DNA of 64,000 nt from an uncultured Clostridia bacterium (GTDB lineage Bacteria > Bacillota > Clostridia > Christensenellales > UBA1242), in NCBI GenBank assembly GCA_944362705.1, contig CALVTO010000002.1, forward strand, positions 266,818-330,817. Reading direction: 5' to 3'. This document shows, one piece after another, positions 1 through 8,379 of this stretch; within the stretch, counting starts at the first letter, position 1; each line of letters opens with the position of its first letter. The notes below the pieces were generated by a model, which ran no database searches, was not told the DNA's origin, and saw nothing but the letters and a program-made list of their open reading frames with translations. Made by a program: the position numbers and the translations under genes.

Positions 1-2
1 AT

Positions 3-815
3 TTTTCTGAATATGGCATATATAACATGAACGATCTTGTAAATATTATGAAAACTCTTTACACTTCGCCTAACGAGAAAAACTTTATTACCAACCCATA
101 TACTTCTTACGATACGCAAAACGCTGTTCGAAAACTTGCAAATGCCGGTTTTCATTTAAAGCCGGGCTCTACCGATGAGCTTGATTACGATGCCATTGCC
201 GAAGGCACAGGGTTTACACTCAACCCTGACATAGACTTTGTAGAACTTAACGACTGCGAAATTGCAGGTATTTTAAACCAAATGCTAGCATCGGGTGTAC
301 TCGGCAGATATTTACCAAACTTAGATTATTTAAACACCATTAATATGGAAGCACGCGAAGTTGTTATAACACCAACCATAACAAATCATGTGCTAGACCC
401 ATATTCCGCCAACATTTCAGTTGTTATTAAGTTAGACACATCTGACGTTCGCTCGCAAATGGCAAGTTATATGGACGTTCCAATATTCTTATTAAACATG
501 ATTGTTCCTGAAACTATTTACATTGAATCTTCTATGGATGTTAGTATAGACGAAGACCAAAACTGGAAACACTCGAACACCTTTATTTATATTAACGGAA
601 GAACGCAAGAACAAAGCGAAAAATTGTTAGAATTGCTTATTTCATTTATATTTCCTGTAGAAGAAGAAATGACGCTTGATAAATTTTCAGAAACCATGGG
701 CGAACTTTTAGAATACGGTTTAAAAATGATGGGAGACGTGCAATTTACAAACGCTATTGCTACCGATAACGCATCTTCGTCTAAAAACGGTATTCATGTA
801 ACCATAAAAAAATAG
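3..815 (+). CDS. Hypothetical protein, 5' end outside the window
   Basis: I do not recognise this protein. The frame stays open to the left window edge, and the first ATG inside it (27) has no ribosome site, so the true start is probably upstream and this is a 3' part of at least 270 codons. The visible chain is soluble-looking: no signal peptide, no long hydrophobic segment, and acidic overall with many Asn and Thr. It ends in a Lys-Lys tail and is followed at once by a hairpin terminator shared with the convergent M16 gene. That the frame is real is supported by its length, its codon use (similar to neighbours) and the terminator placed right after its stop. No function can be assigned. Confidence 0.75.
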   Translation, partial: FSEYGIYNMNDLVNIMKTLYTSPNEKNFITNPYTSYDTQNAVRKLANAGFHLKPGSTDELDYDAIAEGTGFTLNPDIDFVELNDCEIAGILNQMLASGVLGRYLPNLDYLNTINMEAREVVITPTITNHVLDPYSANISVVIKLDTSDVRSQMASYMDVPIFLLNMIVPETIYIESSMDVSIDEDQNWKHSNTFIYINGRTQEQSEKLLELLISFIFPVEEEMTLDKFSETMGELLEYGLKMMGDVQFTNAIATDNASSSKNGIHVTIKK

Positions 816-822
816 AAGAATA

Positions 823-850
823 GAAAAGCGCCCTTATAAGGGTGCTTTTC
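823..850. terminator. Bidirectional hairpin terminator
   Basis: The stem GAAAAGCGCCCTT/AAGGGTGCTTTTC (one G:T pair) has A and T tracts on both sides. It sits between two convergent genes and can end transcripts from both. Confidence 0.8.
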
Positions 851-2182
851 TTATTTGCGCTGTAATATTTGTTTTTTATATGTTGTAAAGTCTAAAGTAA
901 TCGTTTCATCTGCTTTTATTAAAAGCACAACGTTTCCGCGTTTTTGCATTTCTCGCAAGCGCTCTAAACATAATACATACAGCTCGTTTAAGTGTTTTTT
1001 TATATACCTGTATTCGCGCATTAGGCTATCTTGCTTTAGCACTTCCCCGTATTTTATGTACGCATACAGTTTACCTATTTGCTTGGTAGGCTTTTGGTAA
1101 TATATATCTACCCCGTCTTTTAATTGCTTTTCTACCATTTTTTTCTTTTCTTCGGTTATTTCTATGTTGAAAACTTCGTGTAGAAATTCTGGTATTATCG
1201 TTAAGCACTTAGCAACATCTCCGTCTTTTAAGCAAGGCTCTAAATACAAACTTGCAACACCTGCGCTACACCCATACGAAAAACCAACAGAATAACAAAT
1301 ATTATGTTTTTGTCTAAAAAAATCCAAATCCATTCTATATAGCAGCATGTTCATAATGGTTGTTATCATTTTTTCTTTTCGCAAATTGTTTGTAGCAGGA
1401 GCGTGCACCTCACAATTTATGTATGCATAACTTAATCTCTCTTTTGCGCTCTTACTATATCCATTCTTTTTAAATTCTTCTCGCATATCTCGAAAAGAAA
1501 TAAATTTAGGCGTATACGTCACCGGTAAAGAACATAACACCGTTTTTCTTAATAATTCCATAATTTTTCTATATGAAACATTGCCACATACACCTATACA
1601 TAACCGTTCTTGCACCAAAGCCGTTTGAATATAGTTGTATACATCTTCAACCGTAATTTTATCTAATTCTTCTGGCGCCCCTATAATATCTATATACTGC
1701 TTATGATATTTTTTAGGAATTACCGTGTTGGCGTACATAATCGACATAGGCGATTCTTGAAACATTTTGTCATTTCTTTCAATTTTTACAATACGTTTTT
1801 GTATTTCTAACTCTTCTGGCGTCAGTTGCAAATTGACAATTCCATCCATAACAAACTCTAACCAAGGTAACAATTCTTCTTTGCTACATAAATTATTAAA
1901 CTCTATGTAGTAACTTGAAGTTGCCCCATTGCTAGCGCTAAAATTTCTTTTTATTTTTATGCGCTCTTCTTTTGTATGATTTTTTGTTGGAGATGACAAA
2001 ATAATGTGTTCGCATAAATGCGCAATTCCCTGTGGAAAATCTAGCCCTTGGGGTTTTGGTAAATGCTCGACAAAAGAACGCCCAAACGTTAAAGAAATTC
2101 CTACCATTTTATTGATGTTGACATAACGATAAAATAATTTTGCACCTTTATGCAATGTTTTTATTTTCATTTTTCTTATCAT
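851..2182 (-). CDS. M16 family (insulinase-like) zinc peptidase
   Basis: The 443-residue length fits bacterial processing-peptidase-like M16 proteins of the YmfH/YmfF type. Near the N-terminus the sequence HLCEH (H55, E58, H59) is the inverted HxxEH zinc motif of M16. About 75 residues later a Glu-rich helix (LTPEELEIQKRIVKIE) supplies the usual third ligand region. The second half has the weakly conserved C-terminal M16 domain. No signal peptide is seen, so it is probably cytoplasmic. A weak GGGAA precedes ATG 2182; ATG 2170 is an alternative start. Just upstream on the same strand lies a broken relative (2223-2647), suggesting an ancestral tandem pair as found in Bacillota. The substrate is unknown. 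Confidence 0.85.
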   Translation of the reverse strand: MIRKMKIKTLHKGAKLFYRYVNINKMVGISLTFGRSFVEHLPKPQGLDFPQGIAHLCEHIILSSPTKNHTKEERIKIKRNFSASNGATSSYYIEFNNLCSKEELLPWLEFVMDGIVNLQLTPEELEIQKRIVKIERNDKMFQESPMSIMYANTVIPKKYHKQYIDIIGAPEELDKITVEDVYNYIQTALVQERLCIGVCGNVSYRKIMELLRKTVLCSLPVTYTPKFISFRDMREEFKKNGYSKSAKERLSYAYINCEVHAPATNNLRKEKMITTIMNMLLYRMDLDFFRQKHNICYSVGFSYGCSAGVASLYLEPCLKDGDVAKCLTIIPEFLHEVFNIEITEEKKKMVEKQLKDGVDIYYQKPTKQIGKLYAYIKYGEVLKQDSLMREYRYIKKHLNELYVLCLERLREMQKRGNVVLLIKADETITLDFTTYKKQILQRK

Positions 2183-2222
2183 TTCCGTTCTTCCCTATTC
2201 ACCATTTTTTGTTTTTGTCATT

Positions 2223-2647
2223 TTATATACTTGTGCAATCTTTTTTAAAACTTGGCATTGGTTCAAGTGCATCTTCTTTTGCATATACACACATAGAAAT
2301 ATCTGCTTTTATAAACTGCTTTGCACGTATCATTTCTTCGGCTGTAAACATTTTTGTACATACACGGGCGAAAAACTCTGGCAACAAATTTTGTATCGTT
2401 TCTATATTTTCAAATTTTGATTCTAATGCCAAGAACAAACTTAACCTACACTTACAAGTAATATATTCCACGTTTAACGCATAGCACCACGCTCTTTTTT
2501 TCGAAAAAATTTCCACGCCTTTTATTTTATCAACGCGTTCACACGTTTTTCTATGCAGTTTTCTTGTAAAGTATTGCTGGAAACATAAGGTAATATAAAC
2601 TCGCAAAATACATGGCCCAATGTATGCTTATTTTCATACACCACCCG
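2223..2647 (-). pseudogene. Frameshifted, truncated M16-family paralogue
   Basis: The reverse strand from about 2647 reads VVYENKHTLGHVFCEFILP, which matches the M16 zinc-motif region with the motif degenerated to H-x-x-E-F. This frame stops at a TAA near 2523, and a second frame continues the domain (KRAWCYALNVEYITCKC ... FTAEEMIRAKQFIKADIS), where M16 proteins have the helix that follows the core strands. It then stops at 2223, after only about 160 residues of a roughly 420-residue family, so the C-terminal domain is missing. One frameshift plus truncation is the simplest reading. The loss of the second His suggests it was already a non-catalytic partner of the downstream M16 gene. A short protein from the 127-codon second frame cannot be excluded. 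Confidence 0.6.
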
Positions 2648-2712
2648 TCCTTTTCGTTATTTTTTATATCATACCATATTTTATATATTTTTCAATAAAC
2701 ATTCGTTATTCT

Positions 2713-2741
2713 TTGCAAAACTTTTTTGTTTATGGCATAAT
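2713..2741 (+). promoter_or_regulatory. Promoter of lemA, leaderless type
   Basis: TTGCAA (2713-2718), a 17-bp spacer, then TGG-CATAAT (2736-2741). Only six bases separate the -10 box from the lemA ATG at 2748, and there is no Shine-Dalgarno site. Confidence 0.7.
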
Positions 2742-2747
2742 AACACT

Positions 2748-3431
2748 ATGAAAAAAGAACAAAATCAACAAAAAATATACAAAAATAACGCAGGAACTAT
2801 TTTATTTTTTATTGCTCTGCTTACCATTGCATGTATTGCTTTTGCTGTTTATGGGTACATAAAACATATGCTTTCTTCAACATGGATTGTGATTTTAAGT
2901 TTACTTGCTGTGGCATGTATTCTTTTCTTTGCATTAACGATTGAATATTATAATAAATTTGTTAAGGTTTCGCATAAAGTAGACGAAAGTCTTTCCAGTA
3001 TTGATGTACACCTAAAACAAAGGTTTGATTTAATTCCTAATTTGGTAGAAATTGTGAAAGGCTATGCTACACACGAACAAGAAACATTTTTGAAAATAAC
3101 TGAACTTCGCGCAAAACAACAAGCAACGGCATCTACGGAAGAAACCATTCAACTTGCAAACCAAGCACTACCACTTATGAACCGACTGATTGCCGTAAAA
3201 GAAAATTATCCTAATTTAAAAGCCAACCAAATGTTTTTAAAATTACAGCGAGAATTAGTTGCTTGTGAAGGAAAAATTGCAGCCGCACGTAGGTTCTATA
3301 TTAGTAATGTAAACCAATACAACACACTTGCGCAAAGTTTTCCAAGCAATGTGGTTGCTCGCATGTTTGGGTTTCGCACAAAACCATTATTTACCATAGA
3401 TATTCGCGAAACCAATACTCCAACTGTATAA
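2748..3431 (+). CDS. lemA: LemA family membrane protein
   Basis: The 227-residue protein has two hydrophobic segments near the N-terminus (about residues 17-37 and 45-65), followed by a long helical domain. The LemA hallmark is visible: a membrane segment, then NKFVKVSHKVDESLSSIDVH, LKQRFDLIPNLVEIVKGYA and a C-terminal helix with RRFYISNVNQYNT. LemA proteins are membrane-anchored helical bundles of uncertain role. The next gene, a DUF3137 protein 11 bp downstream, is a known frequent companion, so the two form an operon. The start is set by the promoter: the -10 box ends six bases before the ATG and no ribosome site exists. Confidence 0.88.
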   Translation: MKKEQNQQKIYKNNAGTILFFIALLTIACIAFAVYGYIKHMLSSTWIVILSLLAVACILFFALTIEYYNKFVKVSHKVDESLSSIDVHLKQRFDLIPNLVEIVKGYATHEQETFLKITELRAKQQATASTEETIQLANQALPLMNRLIAVKENYPNLKANQMFLKLQRELVACEGKIAAARRFYISNVNQYNTLAQSFPSNVVARMFGFRTKPLFTIDIRETNTPTV

Positions 3432-3442
3432 AGGAAATATAT

Positions 3443-4384
3443 ATGATATCAAAACAAGAAGTGCAACAGTTGTTAGAAAACAACGAAAATGTACATAAAA
3501 TTTTAGAAAAAATAGAAAACGAAAACAAACAATCGACTAAAATGCGTAAAATATCTATTACGTTTTCCGTGCTTATTATATTGTTGGCCGTTATAGTTAT
3601 TGCTGGGGTTGTTTTGCGCTGGCTTCCTAAAAACGCCTTACAATATATTTTAATTGTTGCAGCTGTTTTATGTATGGTATGGGTTTTTGCCACCACTATG
3701 GCGGAAAGCAAAAGCTCAAAAAAGAAAAAGGTATTAAAAATAAAAACGCCACTTATACGCTATATTATGGAAGATAAAGTTGTGTTTAAAGAAAATGCAC
3801 ACCTTTCTTTACATCGAGCTTTGCAAAGCAATCTATTTTATAGCGATGTACCTATCACGAAATGTGAAGGCGAAGATTTATTTATTATAAAACACCCTTA
3901 TATTGGTACAAAAATTTTACTTTCAGATATTGTTTTAACAGGTACGTATTCTTTACCCGAAGCCCCAGAGAAAGTGTATACAAAAGAAATTTTCCGCGGT
4001 ATGTTTGGGTTTGCAGTATTTCCAAAACCTTTTAGTTTTGAAATGCATATCAATCATTCTAAGTCAAACATGAAACCCGTTGTTTTAGAATCCATAGAGT
4101 TTAATCAATATTTTCAAGTATACGCAACCGACGAAGTTATGTGCAGAACACTTTTAACTGTAGATTTTATGGAAGATTTATTACAATTTGTAAAACCCTA
4201 TAAAGCCACATTTAAATTGTGCATGCACGAAAATATTGTATTCTTTTCTCGCAGTACACCCCTACTAGAACCTAATGTACAAAACGACAGTATTACTTGG
4301 GAAACCATAGAACCCTTATATAACGATTTAGCTTTTATTGAAAAATTTGATAAAGCTTTTGTAAAAAATAATCACATGTTTTAA
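3443..4384 (+). CDS. DUF3137 family membrane protein
   Basis: This 313-residue protein starts with a charged helix (about 1-30), followed by two membrane segments (about 37-59 and 66-84) and a cytoplasmic domain. FRGMFGFAVFP, VVLESIEFNQYFQVYATDEVMCR and LTVDFMEDLLQF fit the DUF3137 pattern (a Phe-Gly-Leu/Met-Phe core, then a phrase like FN-x-x-F-x-VYA-x-D). The family is often encoded beside LemA, as here, but its function is not established. An AAAGGAAA ribosome site precedes the ATG, and a strong terminator follows the stop. Confidence 0.75.
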   Translation: MISKQEVQQLLENNENVHKILEKIENENKQSTKMRKISITFSVLIILLAVIVIAGVVLRWLPKNALQYILIVAAVLCMVWVFATTMAESKSSKKKKVLKIKTPLIRYIMEDKVVFKENAHLSLHRALQSNLFYSDVPITKCEGEDLFIIKHPYIGTKILLSDIVLTGTYSLPEAPEKVYTKEIFRGMFGFAVFPKPFSFEMHINHSKSNMKPVVLESIEFNQYFQVYATDEVMCRTLLTVDFMEDLLQFVKPYKATFKLCMHENIVFFSRSTPLLEPNVQNDSITWETIEPLYNDLAFIEKFDKAFVKNNHMF

Positions 4385-4397
4385 AAATTTATGTATG

Positions 4398-4427
4398 AAA
4401 AAAAGACCGCAAATAGCGGTTTTTTTA
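4398..4427. terminator. Bidirectional hairpin terminator
   Basis: A7-GACCGC-AAATA-GCGGT-T7. It lies between the convergent DUF3137 and cardiolipin synthase genes. Confidence 0.85.
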
Positions 4428-4433
4428 TACCAA

Positions 4434-5975
4434 TTATAATAAAGGGCTAATTAAATTTAAAAGTTTTTCCCACACTTTTCTTAATAGTGGTCGTTTTTTC
4501 CACGTACGAATATCCACTTCTTGTGATTGCGCAATGGCTTTTTCAAAATCTTCACGCATGGCAATAATGTTTTCATCATTCACCATAAAATCAGCACATT
4601 CAAAGTGTAACAATAAGCTTCTATAATCTAAATTTATCGTTCCAACCAAACCATACATATCATCGCAAATCACATTTTTTGCGTGATTAAACCCTGGTGT
4701 ATATTCATAAATTTTTACGCCTGCTTTTAACAGAATTCCATAGTTAGATTGCGTCATTTTGAACACCATTTTTTTATCAGGTATATGTGGCACCAACACT
4801 TTTACATCTACGCCCGATTTAGCCGCTGTAGCAATTTTATTTAAAAATTCATTATCTATAATTAAATATGGTGTAGAAATATACAAATATTTTTTTGCAC
4901 GCCCCGCTAAAGCTTCTATAAGCTTATACGCTGGGTTTTCAGGGTTCATAGGCCCGTCGCCAAACGGCATGTGGTAAGCCGTTTGCTTGTGATTTTCCCC
5001 CATTGTTTCTTGTGTAAACGCAGTATGAGGCAACCATTCTTTGGTGCTCATAAACCAACTTTGTTTAAATAGTAAAGAAAATGAACGAACAGCATCTCCT
5101 TCAAAACGCATAGCATTATCTCGCCAATACCCATACTTTTGTTTTAAATGCACATACTCATCGGCTAAATTATCTCCACCCGTGTACGCAATCTTTTCGT
5201 CAATTACTGCAACTTTTCTATGGTCACGAAAATTAAAAGATAAATTTAAGTTTACACCCAAAGGATTATACGGCACCATTTGCACGTTAGGTATTTTGTT
5301 GATTCGTTTTATCGTTTTTCTTTTTAAGCACGCCTTACTTCCTATGGCGTCGTAAATTATTTTAATTTCCACGCCTTGCGAAGCCTTTTCTTGTATACAT
5401 GCGATTAGTTTTTCCAACAACACACCATCGCTTACAATAAAATATTCTAAATAAATGCTATGCTTTGCTGCGTGTATATCGTTCAATAATTGTTCAGTTT
5501 TAGATGCGGCGTCGTCAAAAAATGTGGTTTTTGTATTTGTATAAACCGGCATTTGTGTTCCGTAGTGCAATAAAGAACACAACCTATAAGCATCTTCATT
5601 TTTTTGTTGCAATTCTTGCAAGCACGAGGTTTTTTCTACATTTTGTTGAAAATGTGCATACACCTTTTTTGCCTTCTTTTTAGGCAAACTTTTACCATTA
5701 GCAAACAGTATGTAAAACATAGTAGCAAAAAACGGCATAACATAAATAAATACAATCCAACTTAATTTATACGATGCATTTTGTTGCATATTATAAATGT
5801 AAACTACACATATAAATGCTAAAAGTTCCATAAAAAACAAAACTAGCGGATATTTTTTTATGCCAAAAAACAGCAAATAATAAATAAATAACTGTAACGC
5901 AATACATATAATAGATATAACTATTTGAAAAATTTTTTTAATGGCCGACGTCTGCCTTCTTTCATTCGTTTTCAT
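4434..5975 (-). CDS. cls: Cardiolipin synthase
   Basis: This is a 513-residue phospholipase D-type enzyme that condenses two phosphatidylglycerols to cardiolipin at the membrane. Two N-terminal membrane helices (about 13-35 and 40-60, plus a third near 75) are followed by two HKD motifs: HRKVAVIDEKIAYTGG in the first PLD domain and HAKNVICDDMYGLVGTINLD in the second. Between them lie the usual QSWF and STPYLI blocks. The length is typical of the Cls/YwnE group. TAGGAGCG precedes the ATG. The gene stands alone, divergent from the nucleoside phosphorylase. Confidence 0.93.
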   Translation of the reverse strand: MKTNERRQTSAIKKIFQIVISIICIALQLFIYYLLFFGIKKYPLVLFFMELLAFICVVYIYNMQQNASYKLSWIVFIYVMPFFATMFYILFANGKSLPKKKAKKVYAHFQQNVEKTSCLQELQQKNEDAYRLCSLLHYGTQMPVYTNTKTTFFDDAASKTEQLLNDIHAAKHSIYLEYFIVSDGVLLEKLIACIQEKASQGVEIKIIYDAIGSKACLKRKTIKRINKIPNVQMVPYNPLGVNLNLSFNFRDHRKVAVIDEKIAYTGGDNLADEYVHLKQKYGYWRDNAMRFEGDAVRSFSLLFKQSWFMSTKEWLPHTAFTQETMGENHKQTAYHMPFGDGPMNPENPAYKLIEALAGRAKKYLYISTPYLIIDNEFLNKIATAAKSGVDVKVLVPHIPDKKMVFKMTQSNYGILLKAGVKIYEYTPGFNHAKNVICDDMYGLVGTINLDYRSLLLHFECADFMVNDENIIAMREDFEKAIAQSQEVDIRTWKKRPLLRKVWEKLLNLISPLL

Positions 5976-6034
5976 ACGCGCTCCTAAATGTATTTACTTC
6001 ATGATATAACTTTTTAAAATTGTTTCAAAATCAT

Positions 6035-6062
6035 TTGCGCTAAAATCAACAAATGGTATAAT
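6035..6062 (+). promoter_or_regulatory. Promoter of the phosphorylase gene, leaderless type
   Basis: TTGCGC (6035-6040), a 16-bp spacer, then TGG-TATAAT (6057-6062), with six bases to the ATG at 6069 and no Shine-Dalgarno site. Confidence 0.75.
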
Positions 6063-6068
6063 AAACTT

Positions 6069-6872
6069 ATGAAAACATATAAAGAACTTGTAGAAAATGC
6101 CCCTATTTTAGAGTTTGATACCGACAACGCTTCACAGGCAAAAGAATATTTTTTTAAGCAGGGCAAAAAAAATTTTGAAGATTTTAACAAGGTTATGGAA
6201 TTAGGCATAGATAAATGCATTATTTTCTTTCCTAGAAGTTTTAACGATTGCAAAGCAATTTATAATAAATGCGTAAAAATTCATGAATTTAAATCAGCAA
6301 GTTCTATTTCTCCCATTTATTTATATAATAACGAGTTGGTAATTGCCTTATGCCCTTTGGGCGGTCCGGCAGCTGCCAACCTAGTAGAAGAATTAAGTTT
6401 TGTTGGATTGCGCAAGTTCATTGCTGTGGGTTCTTGTGGGTGTTTAACAAATAGCATTTCTTTAACATCATTATTTATACCAGAAAAAGCTATACGTGAT
6501 GAAGGGTTAAGCTACCATTATATGCCAGCAAGCCGAACGGTAGATATTGACGCGCACATGCAGATGTTGCTAGAAAAAGCGTGCAAAAAACATGCTATAT
6601 CATATACAAAAGGCATTGTGTGGACGATTGATGCCATTTACCGCGAAACACCTAACCGCACAGAACGAAGAAAAAAAGAAGGTGCAGTTGCTGTAGAAAT
6701 GGAATGTGCTAGTTTAGCGGCCGTTGCAAAATACAACCACCTTCAATTTGCTGAACTTTTGTATTTTACGGATATCGTAGGTGCAACAAAATGGGAATGG
6801 CGCAGGTATAACAAAGTGACTTTGCGTACCAAGCTGTTAGAAATTTGTATTGATGCTTTACGAAAAGCTTAA
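6069..6872 (+). CDS. Nucleoside phosphorylase (uridine/purine type)
   Basis: This 267-residue protein of the PNP/UDP phosphorylase superfamily cleaves nucleosides with phosphate to base and ribose-1-phosphate. Diagnostic segments are CPLGGPAAANLVEEL and KFIAVGSCGCL (phosphate and ribose site) and VAVEMECASLAAVAKY (the ME-x-E/A nucleoside site); YFTDIV and an Asp follow at the base pocket. The sequence is closest to the uridine phosphorylase-like branch, but base preference cannot be read with confidence. The gene is single, with its own leaderless-type promoter and a terminator. Confidence 0.85.
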   Translation: MKTYKELVENAPILEFDTDNASQAKEYFFKQGKKNFEDFNKVMELGIDKCIIFFPRSFNDCKAIYNKCVKIHEFKSASSISPIYLYNNELVIALCPLGGPAAANLVEELSFVGLRKFIAVGSCGCLTNSISLTSLFIPEKAIRDEGLSYHYMPASRTVDIDAHMQMLLEKACKKHAISYTKGIVWTIDAIYRETPNRTERRKKEGAVAVEMECASLAAVAKYNHLQFAELLYFTDIVGATKWEWRRYNKVTLRTKLLEICIDALRKA

Positions 6873-6897
6873 AGCAAACGAAACGTATAACTAAAAC

Positions 6898-6931
6898 AAA
6901 AAAAGCAAACGCGAAAACCGTTTGCTTTTTT
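6898..6931. terminator. Hairpin terminator
   Basis: A7-GCAAACG-CGAAAAC-CGTTTGC-T6. It follows the phosphorylase gene. The next 120 bases are a very AT-rich spacer with no other feature seen. Confidence 0.85.
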
Positions 6932-7058
6932 ATTTGCATTTTTCATTCAATATAAAAAATAATTAAAAAATAATTATTTTATTTTTTATTTTTTAAAAAA
7001 CTGCAAAAATAATTATAAAAAACGCAAAAATTTGCAAAAATTTGCAATTTATGCACAA

Positions 7059-7463
7059 TTATTTTATTATTTTCATTTTTCCAATTACGGGTAATTCCTG
7101 CATTTTACCTTGCGCTGCCGTTATCATTCCATAAAGCATAGCACTTACAATAACCACCGACCAAATGCACCCTAAAACTGTGCCCACCATTTGAACATCA
7201 AGCAACGTGAATATTTGTTCAAAAATAGCAATAATCATAGCACCAACAACCGAAACGATACACAAAACCAACGATTGATTTGCATGAAATTTTGCAAACT
7301 TTGCTTGCTTTAATGCAACCAACGGCAAGAAAAACAATATCCATATATACGATATAGCACACACTGCCTTATCTTTGTCTGTAAGATTAGAAATTTTCTT
7401 TTGTTTTTCTATTTGCATCTTACCACCTGTTTGATTTTTGTAACTTTGAACACCGTGTTTCAT
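7059..7463 (-). CDS. DUF4870-like small membrane protein
   Basis: A 134-residue protein with a basic, hydrophilic N-terminus and three or four hydrophobic segments. Features shared with DUF4870/Tic20-like bacterial proteins are the start DKAVCAISYIWILFFLPL, then KFAKFHANQSLVLCI, and a C-terminal membrane pair. The function of that family is unknown. I chose ATG 7463 because AAAGGTG lies seven bases before it. ATG 7418 also has a nearby AGGTGG but with only four bases of spacing. The gene follows the unknown gene 7492-8298 by 28 bp and is probably in its operon. Confidence 0.7.
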   Translation of the reverse strand: MKHGVQSYKNQTGGKMQIEKQKKISNLTDKDKAVCAISYIWILFFLPLVALKQAKFAKFHANQSLVLCIVSVVGAMIIAIFEQIFTLLDVQMVGTVLGCIWSVVIVSAMLYGMITAAQGKMQELPVIGKMKIIK

Positions 7464-7491
7464 ATGTTTACACCTTTTGCGTTTATTTAGC

Positions 7492-8298
7492 TTATTTGTT
7501 TCGTTTGTTTTCTGGCACATCTTTTTCTTGACTTTGTTTTATTGCCAAAATTCGCTTTTCGCGTTCGGCGTCTACTTTGGCTTTATGTGCGTCCCAATCA
7601 ACAAACGTGCATTGCAAAATTTGTTGCCAATCTGTTTTTAAAATATCTTCTTTTAATTCAATTTTTGCATTTTTATACACATATATACCATCAAGTTCTA
7701 TTAAAAATATTCTTTCAAATGTTTTTCCATATTGTTGTTGCAATTCTTCTAACATTTTTATATTTTGTTCTGCATACGCTTGGCCTCTAGGGCGCTTCCA
7801 TGCTGTTACGCATAAATTAACATGCTGACAACCATTATAATTACCTTGCAAAAGTTTTTCTATTTTCTTTTGCACACGCTTTTTAAATATAGAAGTTTCT
7901 AATTCTGTAATTTTTTTACCTTGCAAAACGTCTTTATGTAAATCACCTTTCTTTTTCGCAAACGCAACATAATCTTGGTATTGTTTATATTTTTCTTCAC
8001 CAATAAGTGTTTTTAACCACAGTTTTGCAGGAATATCAAACGCTTGCGCGTTAGCTAGCATACGCAAAATTTGTTTTTGTTTTTCTGTATAGTTATTTTC
8101 TAAATAATATTCTAAAAAACTTTTCTTGCGCTGATCAACATACAGTTCAGCATTTACAACCTCTATACCTACATCATGATTTTTTGTGTAAATATCAGGC
8201 AATAATAACGCATAATTATCGCCTACTTCTAAAGAGTGACGACCATATACGAAATATTCTAATACATTTTTAACCAACAACTCATCTTCTCTTACCAC
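7492..8298 (-). CDS. Hypothetical protein, Lys/Gln-rich
   Basis: I do not recognise this 268-residue protein. It starts at GTG 8298, preceded by GGAG six bases upstream. No signal peptide or membrane segment is seen. The first 55 residues look like a compact strand-rich domain (YGRHSLEVGDNYALLLPDIY). The middle is helical and Lys/Gln-rich, the segment around FERIFLIELDGIYVYKNAKI is strand-rich, and the tail is charged. It probably heads an operon with the small membrane protein downstream. TATAAA about 25 bases before the ribosome site could be the -10 box. Confidence 0.7.
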   Translation of the reverse strand: MVREDELLVKNVLEYFVYGRHSLEVGDNYALLLPDIYTKNHDVGIEVVNAELYVDQRKKSFLEYYLENNYTEKQKQILRMLANAQAFDIPAKLWLKTLIGEEKYKQYQDYVAFAKKKGDLHKDVLQGKKITELETSIFKKRVQKKIEKLLQGNYNGCQHVNLCVTAWKRPRGQAYAEQNIKMLEELQQQYGKTFERIFLIELDGIYVYKNAKIELKEDILKTDWQQILQCTFVDWDAHKAKVDAEREKRILAIKQSQEKDVPENKRNK

Positions 8299-8379
8299 AA
8301 GTATCTCCTTGCTGTGCGCGTTTATACACGGCGCGCAAATTTATTTTTTGCACGTGTTTTATGTTTTTATATATATTTT

